From Paraburkholderia dioscoreae (lineage in GTDB: Bacteria > Pseudomonadota > Gammaproteobacteria > Burkholderiales > Burkholderiaceae): DNA of 64,000 nucleotides. Shown here one piece after another: positions 16,431-25,118 of this stretch. The notes below the pieces were generated by a model. The model searched no databases and was not told where the DNA came from. It was given only the letters and a program-made list of their open reading frames with translations. The translations under genes and the position numbers were made by a program. The stretch lies in assembly GCF_902459535.1 (NCBI RefSeq), contig NZ_LR699553.1:124001-188000 (forward strand). The letters run 5' to 3'. How positions within the stretch are numbered: the first letter of the stretch is position 1; every line of letters starts with the position of its first letter.

Positions 16431-17633
16431 TCAGGCGATTTGCAACAGCAGGCCCTTCAGATACTCGCCTTCCGGGAATGCCGTCAGCAAGGGATGATCC
16501 ATCCCGGCGCCAAGCCGCTTGAGGATCCGGGCATCCACGCGCGCGTCGGCGGCCGCGCCCGAAACGATCTTCTGGAACAGTTCGGAGTCGATCGCGCCGG
16601 AGCACGAATAGGTGAACAGCAGGCCGCCCGGCCGCAGCAATTTCAGGCCGGTCAGATTGATGTCCTTGTAAGCGCGCGATGCACGGTCCACATGTTCACG
16701 CGACGGCGCGAATTTCGGCGGATCGAGCACGACCAGGTCGAAGCGCTCGCCGTCGTCGTAAAGACGGCGCAGCGTTTTGAAAGCGTCGGCGTCGAGCCAC
16801 GTGGCGCGCTCGGCGTCGAAGCCGTTGGCCGCCACGTTCTGCTGCGCGATCGCCAGCGCGTCGCCCGACGAATCGATCGAGACGACCCGTTTGGCGCCGC
16901 CTTTCAGCGCAGCCAGTGAGAAGCCGCCCGTGTAGCAGAAGCAGTTCAGTACGTCGCGATCCTGCGCGAGCTGCTGCACCAGCAGGCGGTTGTCGCGCTG
17001 ATCGACGTAAAAGCCGGTTTTGTGGCCGTTGCGCACGTCGACGTGATACCGCACGCCGTTTTCGCTGACGATCAGCGCTTCCGACGGCGGTTCGCCCGCC
17101 AGCACGCCGGTGATCTGCTCGAGTCCTTCCTTCTGGCGAATCGACACGTCCGAGCGTTCGTACACATTTGGGCAGTCGGTCGCGCCCGTCAGTGCCGCGA
17201 CGATCGCTTCCTTCCACGCCTCGACGCCCGCGGCCATGAACTGGCAGACCAGCTGGCTGCGCTGGCCTTCGTCCTCGGCCATGTAATGATCGACGATCAG
17301 GCCGGGCAAGCCGTCCGCTTCGCCGAAAATCAGCCGCACCGCGCCGGTGTCGTGAACCATCGTCTGACGGTGCGCGAGCGCGCGCTGCACGCGGCGCTTG
17401 AAGAACGCGTGGTCGATCGGCTCGGTTTCGTCGAAGCTCCACACGCGGGCGCGGATCTGCGAATGCGGGCTGTAGGCCGCGCGCGCGAGGAAGCGGCCGT
17501 CGTGCGCGCGTACCAGCACGGTGGCGCCGGGTGCGGGATTGCCGTCGATCCGGTCGATCGCGTTGGCGTAGACCCACGGATGGCGGCGCAGCAGCGATTT
17601 TTCTTTCGACGGTTTGAGCGTAACGGTATTCAT
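16431..17633 (-). CDS. rlmI: Class I SAM-dependent rRNA methyltransferase (RlmI-like)
   Basis: A 400-aa methyltransferase. An N-terminal PUA-like domain (about 1-80, with RRHPWVYANAI) precedes a central domain and a Rossmann SAM-binding domain with VLNCFCYTGGFSLAAL, followed by the catalytic-site motif VVLDPPKFA and a later TYSCSG. This architecture is that of RlmI (23S rRNA m5C1962) and relatives. The precise target base is inferred from the family. It lies 94 bp from xerC in the same direction. Confidence 0.85.
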   Translation of the reverse strand: MNTVTLKPSKEKSLLRRHPWVYANAIDRIDGNPAPGATVLVRAHDGRFLARAAYSPHSQIRARVWSFDETEPIDHAFFKRRVQRALAHRQTMVHDTGAVRLIFGEADGLPGLIVDHYMAEDEGQRSQLVCQFMAAGVEAWKEAIVAALTGATDCPNVYERSDVSIRQKEGLEQITGVLAGEPPSEALIVSENGVRYHVDVRNGHKTGFYVDQRDNRLLVQQLAQDRDVLNCFCYTGGFSLAALKGGAKRVVSIDSSGDALAIAQQNVAANGFDAERATWLDADAFKTLRRLYDDGERFDLVVLDPPKFAPSREHVDRASRAYKDINLTGLKLLRPGGLLFTYSCSGAIDSELFQKIVSGAAADARVDARILKRLGAGMDHPLLTAFPEGEYLKGLLLQIA

Positions 17634-17727
17634 CGGGGTGTCAGAGTGAGCAATGGGCCGCGCGGCTCAGCGCACGCGGCAGATAAAGCGAAGGCGGAGA
17701 CCGTACGCCGCGAATCGGGTCGCGGCG

Positions 17728-18651
17728 TCAGTCGCGTTTTTTGGCGCGTGGATGCGCCTGATCGTAGACGTGCGCGAGATGCTGGAAATCGAGCGCGGTG
17801 TAGACCTGCGTGGCGGTGATGCTGGCGTGGCCGAGCAGTTCCTGCACCGCACGCAGATCGCCGCTCGACTGCAGCACGTGCGTGGCGAACGAATGCCGCA
17901 GCACGTGCGGATGCACGTTGGCGGGAATGCCGGCGACCAGCGCCGCGCGCTTTACGCGCTCACGCACTACGTTCGGTGACAGCCGATTGCCGCGCGCCGA
18001 CAGGAACAGCGGATGCGGATCGTGCTTCACCATCTGGTCGCGCACGGCGAGCCAGGCGCCCAAGGCTTCCAGCGCCTTGCTGCCGACCGGCACGACGCGG
18101 CGCCGGTTGCCTTTGCCGAGCACTTCGACTTCGGCCGAGTCGAGCTTGAGCCAGCCGGCGGAGCGGTAGCCGTCGGCATCGGCGAAACGGGCGTCGAGGC
18201 CGACCAGTTCCGCGAGACGCAAGCCCGACGAGTAGAACAGTTCGAGCATGGCGTGATCGCGCAAACCTTCGGGCGATGCAGCGGGAGGACTCTCCATCAG
18301 ACGCGTGGCGTCGTCGACGGAAAGTGCTTTGGGCAGCGTTTTGGCCTGCTTTGGCGCGCGCACGGTCGCGACCGGATTGGCCGGCAGATCGACGCGGCCG
18401 GCGAGCCAGCGGTAAAACGCGCGCCATGCCGAGAGGCGGTGGCTGATCGAGCGCGCCGTCAGGCCGCCTGCGTGCGCCCGCGAAACGGCGCCGCGAATGT
18501 CCACGGCGGTGAGGCTTTCGAGCGGCCGGCCCTTGGCCAGCAGCTTGAGTTCTTCCAGTTCGTGTGTGTAGCCGCGCAGCGTATGCGCCGAGAGCCGCCG
18601 CTCGTGTTCGAGATTCGACAGATAGGCGGCGATCGGGTCGGCGGCGGTCAC
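17728..18651 (-). CDS. xerC: Tyrosine recombinase XerC
   Basis: Site-specific recombinase of 307 aa acting with XerD at dif to resolve chromosome dimers. The N-terminal SAM-like core-binding domain (about 5-95) precedes the catalytic domain with Arg in YSSGLRLAELVGL, Lys in VLGKGNRRR, the HVLRHSFATH box and the nucleophile Tyr284 in TQVYTALD. XerC rather than XerD is supported by its neighbours DUF484 and dapF, a conserved dapF-DUF484-xerC arrangement. Confidence 0.93.
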   Translation of the reverse strand: MTAADPIAAYLSNLEHERRLSAHTLRGYTHELEELKLLAKGRPLESLTAVDIRGAVSRAHAGGLTARSISHRLSAWRAFYRWLAGRVDLPANPVATVRAPKQAKTLPKALSVDDATRLMESPPAASPEGLRDHAMLELFYSSGLRLAELVGLDARFADADGYRSAGWLKLDSAEVEVLGKGNRRRVVPVGSKALEALGAWLAVRDQMVKHDPHPLFLSARGNRLSPNVVRERVKRAALVAGIPANVHPHVLRHSFATHVLQSSGDLRAVQELLGHASITATQVYTALDFQHLAHVYDQAHPRAKKRD

Positions 18652-18693
18652 GGTGGGCTTTTTTGAGCGGCTCTGGCGCTGGGCGGAAGCCGC

Positions 18694-19416
18694 TTAGCGC
18701 GGCAGCAGACGGCTCAGCGCGGCGCTTGCCAGCGCCCCGATCTGCGTGAGGAAATCCGTTGCCATGCCGTCGTGAAAGCGGCGCGCGTCGGGCGAACCCA
18801 TCACCAGCAGGCCGAAGGTCGGTGCTTCTTCGTTGCCTTCGGGGTCGCGCAGCGCGAGCAAGGCGATCGATTCGGTGGTGTGCGCCGACTCGGACGCCGC
18901 GTGGCCGGCCGCGCTCTCGTCGCTAACGGATGCGACGGACGGCGCTAGCCACTGCGCCGCTTCGAAGCCGGTATTCGCGCCGCAATACGGGGTGGTCAGG
19001 CTACCTGCGAAGATGCGCACTTCCTCGCCGACATGGCGCGCGAAGTCGGCCTGCGCATAAGACTCGGCGACATCCCACACGCGCAGCGCCGCTTGCGGCA
19101 CGTCGAAAATATCGTGCAAGCCGGTGGCGATCGTGCGCGGCAGAGCATACGGATCGCGTTCGGCGATCACGCGGATGGTCCAGCGGTTGAATTTGGACGC
19201 GATGCTGTCGTTCTCGTGGCCGTACCGCAGGAGTTCGGCGAGGCGGCGTTCGAGATGCTTGTTCTTGTCGCGCAGCATTTCCATCTGCCGTTCCTGCAGC
19301 GACACCGCGGCTTTGCCGTGCGGATTCGCGAGCCGGATCGTCGCGAGCATCTCCGCATGTTCGGCGAAGAATTCGGGGTTGGCGAGCAGGTATTCGGCGA
19401 CTTCGCGATCGTTCAT
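18694..19416 (-). CDS. DUF484 family protein
   Basis: A 240-aa cytoplasmic protein of the DUF484 family, a GAF-like fold. It begins NDREVAEYLLANPEFFAEHAEML, the usual family opening, followed by a short coiled coil (QERQMEMLRDKNKHLERRLAELL). It sits between dapF and xerC as in many gamma- and beta-proteobacteria. Biochemical function is unknown; the conserved location suggests a link with XerC or the cell cycle. Confidence 0.88.
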   Translation of the reverse strand: MNDREVAEYLLANPEFFAEHAEMLATIRLANPHGKAAVSLQERQMEMLRDKNKHLERRLAELLRYGHENDSIASKFNRWTIRVIAERDPYALPRTIATGLHDIFDVPQAALRVWDVAESYAQADFARHVGEEVRIFAGSLTTPYCGANTGFEAAQWLAPSVASVSDESAAGHAASESAHTTESIALLALRDPEGNEEAPTFGLLVMGSPDARRFHDGMATDFLTQIGALASAALSRLLPR

Positions 19417-19473
19417 GGTTTCGGCTAAAAGACTACGGGGCGACGCCTCGGGGCGGCGCGTCGGTCAATGAGT

Positions 19474-20361
19474 TCAGGCGGCCTGTGAAGCCGCTAATGA
19501 GTCGGGCAGCTCGATCTCGCCTTCGAAAACGGTTACAGCCGGTCCGGCCATCAGCAGCGGTTCACCTTCTCGCGTGTTGTCCCACGAGATGGTCAGATTG
19601 CCGCCGTGCGTGTGCACGAGCACGGGTGAATCGAGCCGCCCGCGCCGGATTCCGGCCGCGACCGCCGCGCATGCGCCCGTGCCGCACGCCAGCGTTTCAC
19701 CCGCGCCGCGCTCGTACACGCGCAGCCTGATTTCACTGCGGCCGACGATCTGCATGAAGCCCGCGTTCACCCGCTGCGGAAAACGCGCATGACGCTCGAT
19801 CACCGGACCTTCGACCAGCACCGGGAACGCTTCGACGTCGTCGACGACCTGCACGGCGTGCGGATTGCCCATCGACACCGCCGAAATCCAGCGTGTCGTG
19901 CCGCTCACGTCGAGCGGCCAGAGCGTGTCCGCACCTTCGCGGCGGCCTTCGAGGCCTTTGGTGGCGAACGGCACGCGTTCCGGGTCGAACACGGGCGTGC
20001 CCATGTCGACCAGCACTTCGCCGTTTTCCTGCATGGTCAGCGTGACGGTGCCCTTCTGTACCTGCACGCGCACGCTGCGTTGATCGGTGAGGCCGCGCTC
20101 GCGCACGAACTTGACGAAGCAGCGCGCGCCGTTGCCGCAATGCTCGACTTCGCCGCCGTCGCAATTGAAGATGCGATATCTGAAATCGACACCGGCCACC
20201 GTGGGCTTTTCGACCAGCAGCAGCTGGTCGGCGCCGACGCCGAAATGCCGGTCCGCGAGCGCGCGCACCTGCGCCGGCGTCAGGTTGACCGGTTGGGTGT
20301 AGCCGTCGAGCACGACGAAGTCGTTGCCCGCGCCGTGCATTTTGGTGAATTTCAGTTTCAT
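19474..20361 (-). CDS. dapF: Diaminopimelate epimerase (DapF)
   Basis: Converts LL- to meso-diaminopimelate for lysine and peptidoglycan. The 295-aa protein has the two catalytic cysteines in their motifs: Cys75 in EHCGNGARC and Cys226 in ETLACGTGAC. The N-terminal KMHGAGNDF is diagnostic. ATG at 20361 is preferred over an adjacent in-frame GTG. It heads the dapF-DUF484-xerC group and is 99 bp from the acyltransferase gene. Confidence 0.96.
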   Translation of the reverse strand: MKLKFTKMHGAGNDFVVLDGYTQPVNLTPAQVRALADRHFGVGADQLLLVEKPTVAGVDFRYRIFNCDGGEVEHCGNGARCFVKFVRERGLTDQRSVRVQVQKGTVTLTMQENGEVLVDMGTPVFDPERVPFATKGLEGRREGADTLWPLDVSGTTRWISAVSMGNPHAVQVVDDVEAFPVLVEGPVIERHARFPQRVNAGFMQIVGRSEIRLRVYERGAGETLACGTGACAAVAAGIRRGRLDSPVLVHTHGGNLTISWDNTREGEPLLMAGPAVTVFEGEIELPDSLAASQAA

Positions 20362-20460
20362 CACGCTATTGTAAGTGACGCGCCCGCAGGTGAGCCGAAC
20401 GCCATATTTTTTCCGCGTCGGGTTGCGTTCCGCACAGGCCGCGTGGGCGGCCGTTCGGGT

Positions 20461-21345
20461 TCAATACACGCTCGGGTCGCCGGGCGGCCGGGTCTTGAAG
20501 CGCTTGTGCACCCAGTAGTACTGCTCGGGCATCAACGGAATCTGCTCTTCGAGAAAGGCGTTCATGCGGCGGGCGTCCGCGTCGTCGTCGCCGGTCGGGT
20601 AGTTCTCCCACGGCTTGAATACCTTGAGCCGGTAGCCTTTGTAGTTCGGCAGCACTTCGCCGATGAACGGCACGACCTGCGCGTGCCCGACCTTGGCCAG
20701 ACGCCCCACCGCGGTCAGCGTGCAGGTCGGCACGCCGAAGAACGGCACGAAGGTGGAATTGCGCGCGCCGTAGTCCATATCGGCGCCGAGCATGACCGGT
20801 TTGCGCTCGCGCAGCCAGCGCAGCACGATGCGCGCGCTGTCGGCGCGGCTCGCCATGTCCGCGCCGAAACGCGCGCGCGCCGCTTTGGCGACTGCCTCGA
20901 GCTCCGGATTCGACATGGGCTGATAGAGCGAGCCGCATTGACGCCTGAGCGAATAGTTCAGGAAGATCGAGCCGGCCTCGATACCGACGAAGTGAAAGCC
21001 AAGAAACAGCGTGGGCGGCAGATTCGGGTCGGTCAGATCGATCGCGCTGTCGAGCTGGATCAATTTTTCGAGCTTCTTCGCCGAGCCGAACCACTGCACG
21101 CTGCGTTCGAGATAGCTGCGGATCGCGTGGCGGAAATGCTTCTGCGCGACGTCTTCGCGGCGCTCGTCGCTCCATTCGGGGAAGCACAGCTTCAGATTGA
21201 TATGGACGATGCGTTTGCGCCGGCTCGGGATCTGATACAGCAACCAGCCGAGGCCGTCGCCGAGACGGGCGATCAGGCCATAAGGCAACAGCGCAAACAG
21301 TTTCAGCAACCCGATCGCGAGTTTTGCGCCATAGCGGCTCAGCAT
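20461..21345 (-). CDS. LpxL/HtrB-type lipid A acyltransferase
   Basis: Inner-membrane acyltransferase of 294 aa with one N-terminal membrane helix (about 8-28). The catalytic HX4E motif is at His118-Glu123 (HFVGIE); other family features are YGARNSTFVPFFG and YYWVHKRFK near the end. It transfers a secondary acyl chain to lipid A; LpxL, LpxM and LpxP types cannot be separated here. The ATG at 21345 is chosen because AGGAGG lies just upstream; an upstream in-frame start lacks this. It is divergent from metK. Confidence 0.88.
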   Translation of the reverse strand: MLSRYGAKLAIGLLKLFALLPYGLIARLGDGLGWLLYQIPSRRKRIVHINLKLCFPEWSDERREDVAQKHFRHAIRSYLERSVQWFGSAKKLEKLIQLDSAIDLTDPNLPPTLFLGFHFVGIEAGSIFLNYSLRRQCGSLYQPMSNPELEAVAKAARARFGADMASRADSARIVLRWLRERKPVMLGADMDYGARNSTFVPFFGVPTCTLTAVGRLAKVGHAQVVPFIGEVLPNYKGYRLKVFKPWENYPTGDDDADARRMNAFLEEQIPLMPEQYYWVHKRFKTRPPGDPSVY

Positions 21346-21429
21346 GCCGCCTCCTGAAAAGAGGCGTTGCGCGTGACGGGCTTCAGCAAAGCGGAGAAGT
21401 TGACGTAATACCGCACTCGTAGACACTCT

Positions 21430-21456
21430 GTGACAATCTGAGGAAGTCGCTATAAT
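21430..21456 (+). promoter_or_regulatory. metK promoter
   Basis: A perfect TATAAT at 21451-21456 is preceded by GTGACA at 21430-21435 (five of six to TTGACA, spacer 15 nt). Transcription would start near 21463, giving a leader of about 160 nt. Confidence 0.6.
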
Positions 21457-21460
21457 AAAT

Positions 21461-21622
21461 GCTTCGCCGAGTTAATAGACAACTTGCGGGGCGAAGCCGG
21501 CGGCTGCAAACCATGTGATTTGCGCCTCCTGGTAAGGTAATCCGCTAAAGCGTCGCCGCTTCAAGGCTCCCGAAGCTGGCTACGTGAAACTCAACCGTAA
21601 CCACAAAACAGGAGTCTGCAAC
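21461..21622 (+). ncRNA. Structured 5' leader of metK (candidate cis-regulatory RNA)
   Basis: Three hairpins can be drawn. P1 pairs GCTTCGCC (21461-21468) with GGCGAAGC (21490-21497) and encloses AGTT/AACT. P2 pairs GGC-GCAAA (21502-21510, one bulge) with TTTGCGCC (21519-21526). P3 pairs GCCGCTTC (21555-21562) with GAAGC-GGC (21572-21580). The 5' arm of P1 could alternatively pair with the GAAGC of P3. P1 begins almost at the predicted start of transcription. I do not recognise a known SAM or SAH riboswitch class in it. Confidence 0.4.
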
Positions 21623-22813
21623 GTGGCAAACGACTATCTCTTCACTTCCGAATCCGTCTCCGAAGGCCATCCCGACAAGGTCGCGGATCAGATTTCCGAC
21701 GCCATTCTCGACGCCATCCTGGCTCAGGACAAATACTCGCGTGTGGCTGCGGAAACGCTGTGCAACACGGGTCTCGTCGTGCTGGCCGGTGAAATCACCA
21801 CGACCGCCAACGTCGATTACATCCAGGTCGCACGCAACACGATCAAGCGCATCGGTTACGACAACACCGACTACGGCATCGACTATCGCGGCTGCGCCGT
21901 GCTCGTCGCGTACGACAAGCAATCGCCGGACATCGCCCAGGGCGTGGACCGCGCGCACGACAACAACCTCGATCAAGGCGCCGGCGATCAGGGCCTGATG
22001 TTCGGTTACGCGTGCGAAGAAACACCGGAATTGATGCCGCTGCCGATCCACCTGTCGCACCGTCTGGTGGAGCGTCAGGCGAATCTGCGCCGTGACGGCC
22101 GTCTGTCCTGGCTGCGTCCGGACGCGAAGTCGCAGGTCACCGTGCGTTATGTCGACGGCAAGCCGCATTCCATCGACACCGTGGTGCTGTCCACGCAGCA
22201 TTCGCCGGACATCGATCTGGACACGCTGCGCGAAGCCGTGATCGAAGAAGTGATCAAGCCGACGCTGCCGGCCGACCTCATCAAGGGCGACATCAAGTTC
22301 CTCGTGAACCCGACCGGTCGTTTCGTGATCGGCGGTCCGCAAGGCGATTGCGGTTTGACCGGCCGCAAGATCATCGTCGATACGTACGGCGGTGCCGCAC
22401 CGCACGGTGGCGGCGCGTTCTCGGGCAAGGATCCGTCGAAGGTCGACCGTTCGGCGGCCTACGCCGGCCGTTATGTCGCGAAGAACATCGTGGCCGCGGG
22501 CCTGGCTTCGCGCTGCCTGATCCAGGTTTCGTACGCGATCGGCGTCGCCCAGCCGACTTCGGTGATGGTCAACACGTTCGGCACCGGCCGCGTGTCGGAT
22601 GCGGTCATCACGCGTCTGGTGCAGGAGCATTTCGACCTGCGTCCGAAGGGCATCATCCAGATGCTCGACCTGCTGCGCCCGATCTACGAGAAGAGCGCCG
22701 CCTATGGTCACTTCGGCCGCGAAGAGCCGGAATTCACGTGGGAATCCACGGACAAGGCGTTGGCGCTCGCCGAAGCCGCCGGCACGGAACCGGTTGCCGC
22801 GCTCGCAGAGTAA
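21623..22813 (+). CDS. metK: S-adenosylmethionine synthetase (MetK)
   Basis: Makes S-adenosylmethionine from methionine and ATP, 396 aa. Motifs are FTSESVSEGHPDKVADQISDA at the N-terminus, DQGLMFGYA, and the glycine-rich GGAAPHGGGAFSGKDPSKVDRS phosphate loop. The GTG at 21623 (ANDYLFTSES follows) is the likely start: AGGAG lies 8 nt upstream and the length then matches the family. A strong terminator follows. Confidence 0.97.
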   Translation: MANDYLFTSESVSEGHPDKVADQISDAILDAILAQDKYSRVAAETLCNTGLVVLAGEITTTANVDYIQVARNTIKRIGYDNTDYGIDYRGCAVLVAYDKQSPDIAQGVDRAHDNNLDQGAGDQGLMFGYACEETPELMPLPIHLSHRLVERQANLRRDGRLSWLRPDAKSQVTVRYVDGKPHSIDTVVLSTQHSPDIDLDTLREAVIEEVIKPTLPADLIKGDIKFLVNPTGRFVIGGPQGDCGLTGRKIIVDTYGGAAPHGGGAFSGKDPSKVDRSAAYAGRYVAKNIVAAGLASRCLIQVSYAIGVAQPTSVMVNTFGTGRVSDAVITRLVQEHFDLRPKGIIQMLDLLRPIYEKSAAYGHFGREEPEFTWESTDKALALAEAAGTEPVAALAE

Positions 22814-22837
22814 GCGCAAGCCGTCCTTCGTTAAGCA

Positions 22838-22877
22838 AAAAACCCCGCCCGGCGCATTGAGCCGGGCGGGGTTTTTT
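22838..22877 (+). terminator. Intrinsic terminator of metK
   Basis: An 11-bp GC-only stem (22843-22853 with 22861-22871, loop GCATTGA) is preceded by six As and followed by six Ts; it lies 29 bp beyond the metK stop. Confidence 0.95.
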
Positions 22878-23016
22878 ATCGCCTTCGCCAGTCCATGAAC
22901 TGAATGGCCACGCTATCGACCGCGGGCTTCACCAGCCGCGAAGTCATGTCGCGTCCTCAGTCAGTACGGCACTTGAGCCGCGCCAGGTCCGGCAGCGCGT
23001 TCTGTACTCGGGCGCC

Positions 23017-23382
23017 TTAACGGCTCGCAAACGCGAACGCGAACCAGCCGGTGCTGCCATTCGTCGACATACGACGCGGACGGCGACTCGAGTTCTGCGG
23101 CACGGCAACCGCTGCGCGCGGCGCGGCGAGGCGCAGCGGCGTGGGTTTGCGCAGCAGTGTGCGCAGCGAAAAGCGGCGCGAACTGCCTTGCAGGCGCAGC
23201 GCGGAGAAGAACGTATTGAACCAGGTGCGAATGCCGTCGACGGCTTTGGCATCGCGCCACTGTTCGCCCAACGCGCGCGCGCGTGTGGCATGGTGACGCA
23301 GCGCGCGCACGACATGGCGACGCGCCGGACGCGCCGCTTTCAGTGCGGCGCGGGTAAGACGGGTGCTCAGGAGAGTATGCAT
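23017..23382 (-). CDS. Hypothetical basic protein
   Basis: Possible 121-aa protein from the ATG at 23382 (MHTLLSTRLTRAALKAARPARRHVV). It is very rich in Arg and Ala, with no recognisable domain and no cysteine or signal peptide. The frame is open a further 40 codons upstream. It could be a genuine lineage-specific gene or a GC artefact; there is no operon context. Confidence 0.35.
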   Translation of the reverse strand: MHTLLSTRLTRAALKAARPARRHVVRALRHHATRARALGEQWRDAKAVDGIRTWFNTFFSALRLQGSSRRFSLRTLLRKPTPLRLAAPRAAVAVPQNSSRRPRRMSTNGSTGWFAFAFASR

Positions 23383-23841
23383 GGCTTCACTGGTAGGCAA
23401 CGTGTCGCGCGACGGAGTGTGCGCCATGAAGAGCACCAAATGTGCCAATGGCGATGTCGCAATGAACGGCGCGAAAGCCTCGAATTCGATGGAAAAGTGC
23501 ACGGAATACAGCGGAGTCGGCCTTGTCGGCCTCGACGCGGCGCAAAAGTGCGGGAATGGCGATCAACATGCAGCGCAGGTTACACGCGATTCGTGACGTC
23601 AGAAAGTCGGTTTTTACCCTGCGAATGCGGGTTTTTCCGAGGGAAATCGTGGATCGCGGCGGCGGGTCGTGCCCTTTTGGGGCGATTATCGTGCGCGCTT
23701 GCCCATTCGAAGTGCCGCGAAATTGAGCGGCGCGCCTGAAAGTAGTGCGAAAGGCTGCGCTTTCAGATCGTGAAACAGCACACTCGGCGATCGCGCCCGT
23801 TTTACAATCGAGCATCGGCTAGTCGACAGTAACGGAACGCC
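23383..23841. other. Intergenic region upstream of the phytanoyl-CoA dioxygenase-like gene
   Basis: No convincing gene. An inverted repeat, CTGAAAG at 23736-23742 and CTTTCAG at 23760-23766, and TACAAT near 23803 may belong to the promoter of the following gene. Confidence 0.35.
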
Positions 23842-24603
23842 ATGTCACTTCATTCCAAGAAAGAGCAGATTCAAACGTTGCGGGAGCAGGGTTTTGTCGT
23901 GGTGCCCGGATTGGTGTCGGCCGAGCGCTGCGAAGAACTGAAACAGATCGCGCAGCGCCAACTGGAAGAGGCAGCCGCGCCGATCGAGTTCGAAGCGGAT
24001 CTGCAATATCCCGGCGCGCCGGTGTCCAGGCAGGCAGCGGGCGGCCATACGGTGCGGCGGCTGCTGGATGCGTACGCACGTCATCCGAGTTTTGCGCGCT
24101 GGGCGACCGCGCCGGAAATTCGCGGCTGGATGGAGTTGTATTTCGGTGAAGAGCCGCGCCTGTCGCGCGCGCACCATAACTGCATGATGACCAAGCATCC
24201 TGCGTACGGCAGTTTGACCGGCTGGCATCGCGACGTGCGGTATTGGTCGTTCGAGCGCGACGATCTGGTTTCGGTGTGGCTCGCGCTCGGTTCGGAGACG
24301 GTGGATAACGGCGCGCTGTGGATGGTGCCGAAGTCGCACAGCGCCGCGTTTACGTCCGACCGGTTCGATCAGGCCAAATTCTTCCGCTCCGATCTGGAAG
24401 AGAATCAGGGATGGATTCGCACTGCGGTGTCACCTGAGCTCAAGGCCGGCGACGTGGTGTTCTTCCATTGCAATACGCTGCATTCAGCCGGCAAGAACAT
24501 CACCGATCAGGTGAAGTTTTCGCTGGTGTACACCTATCACGGCGCGAGCAACGTGCCGCTGCCGGGAACCCGCTCGGCTGCGAAGCCCGAGGTGGCGTTC
24601 TAG
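23842..24603 (+). CDS. Phytanoyl-CoA dioxygenase (PhyH) family protein
   Basis: Fe(II)/2-oxoglutarate-dependent oxygenase of 253 aa. The iron-binding facial triad is visible as His129-x-Asp131 (GWHRDVRYW) and distal His214 (CNTLHSAGKN); Arg244 or Lys248 could bind 2-oxoglutarate. Family members hydroxylate small molecules or lipids; the substrate here is unknown. No RBS stronger than GGAAC is seen before the ATG. It stands alone and is convergent with a DUF3185 gene. Confidence 0.85.
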   Translation: MSLHSKKEQIQTLREQGFVVVPGLVSAERCEELKQIAQRQLEEAAAPIEFEADLQYPGAPVSRQAAGGHTVRRLLDAYARHPSFARWATAPEIRGWMELYFGEEPRLSRAHHNCMMTKHPAYGSLTGWHRDVRYWSFERDDLVSVWLALGSETVDNGALWMVPKSHSAAFTSDRFDQAKFFRSDLEENQGWIRTAVSPELKAGDVVFFHCNTLHSAGKNITDQVKFSLVYTYHGASNVPLPGTRSAAKPEVAF

Positions 24604-24638
24604 ATTTTTTTCGGTTCCAGGTTTTTCGGTTTTTCGCG

Positions 24639-24680
24639 GCGGCGCTTGCGGTCCCTGTACCCCGATATCGCAAGCGCCGC
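24639..24680. repeat. 12-bp inverted repeat between convergent genes
   Basis: GCGGCGCTTGCG (24639-24650) and its inverse (24669-24680) are separated by 18 nt. It lies between two convergent genes, so a bidirectional stop hairpin is plausible, though no U-tract follows on either strand. Confidence 0.4.
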
Positions 24681-24696
24681 GTAGCCGCACACGCTG

Positions 24697-24903
24697 TTAT
24701 CGCTTGCGTCCCGACAAAGCCATGCCCGTCAGGCCGGCGATCGTCGCCACCACGCCGCCCACGATCAGCAGGATCGCCTTGTTGGTCGGCGAGCCGGTAA
24801 AGACGCGCGAGACGTCGCTGCTCACCGAATTGAACGCCTGCCCGCCGAAATACAGCAGCACGATACCGCCGACAATCAATGCGATGGAAATCGCCTTCGT
24901 CAT
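24697..24903 (-). CDS. DUF3185 family small membrane protein
   Basis: A 68-aa protein with two hydrophobic segments (about residues 5-22 and 42-62) separated by a polar loop, ending in GRKR. It fits the DUF3185 family found in many proteobacteria. Function is unknown. It is a lone gene convergent with the PhyH-like gene. Confidence 0.75.
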   Translation of the reverse strand: MTKAISIALIVGGIVLLYFGGQAFNSVSSDVSRVFTGSPTNKAILLIVGGVVATIAGLTGMALSGRKR

Positions 24904-25118
24904 CTATCTCTCCCGTCAGCCTGAATCGGGCAAAGTGTAGGGGAGCCGCAAGCAATCGTCCATCCCGCATACTGGGCGTCTGCATGCACCACGTCGATTC
25001 GCTACCATAGCGGTCTGGCCGCATCCCTAGCTACAAAAATAAAGCGGCACGCCTCCCGCAGCATGCAATTGCCCATGCCCGCACCGGTCGGGCGCCTTCA
25101 ACATCAAGGACACTAGCA

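Noticed and set aside
19789..21357. 522-codon plus-strand frame opposite dapF and the acyltransferase gene
   Set aside because: It spans two genes on the other strand and has no domain.
21500..21560. Shared GCTAAAG motif between metK and metX leaders as a common riboswitch
   Set aside because: Seven bases is too short, and the surrounding hairpins differ.
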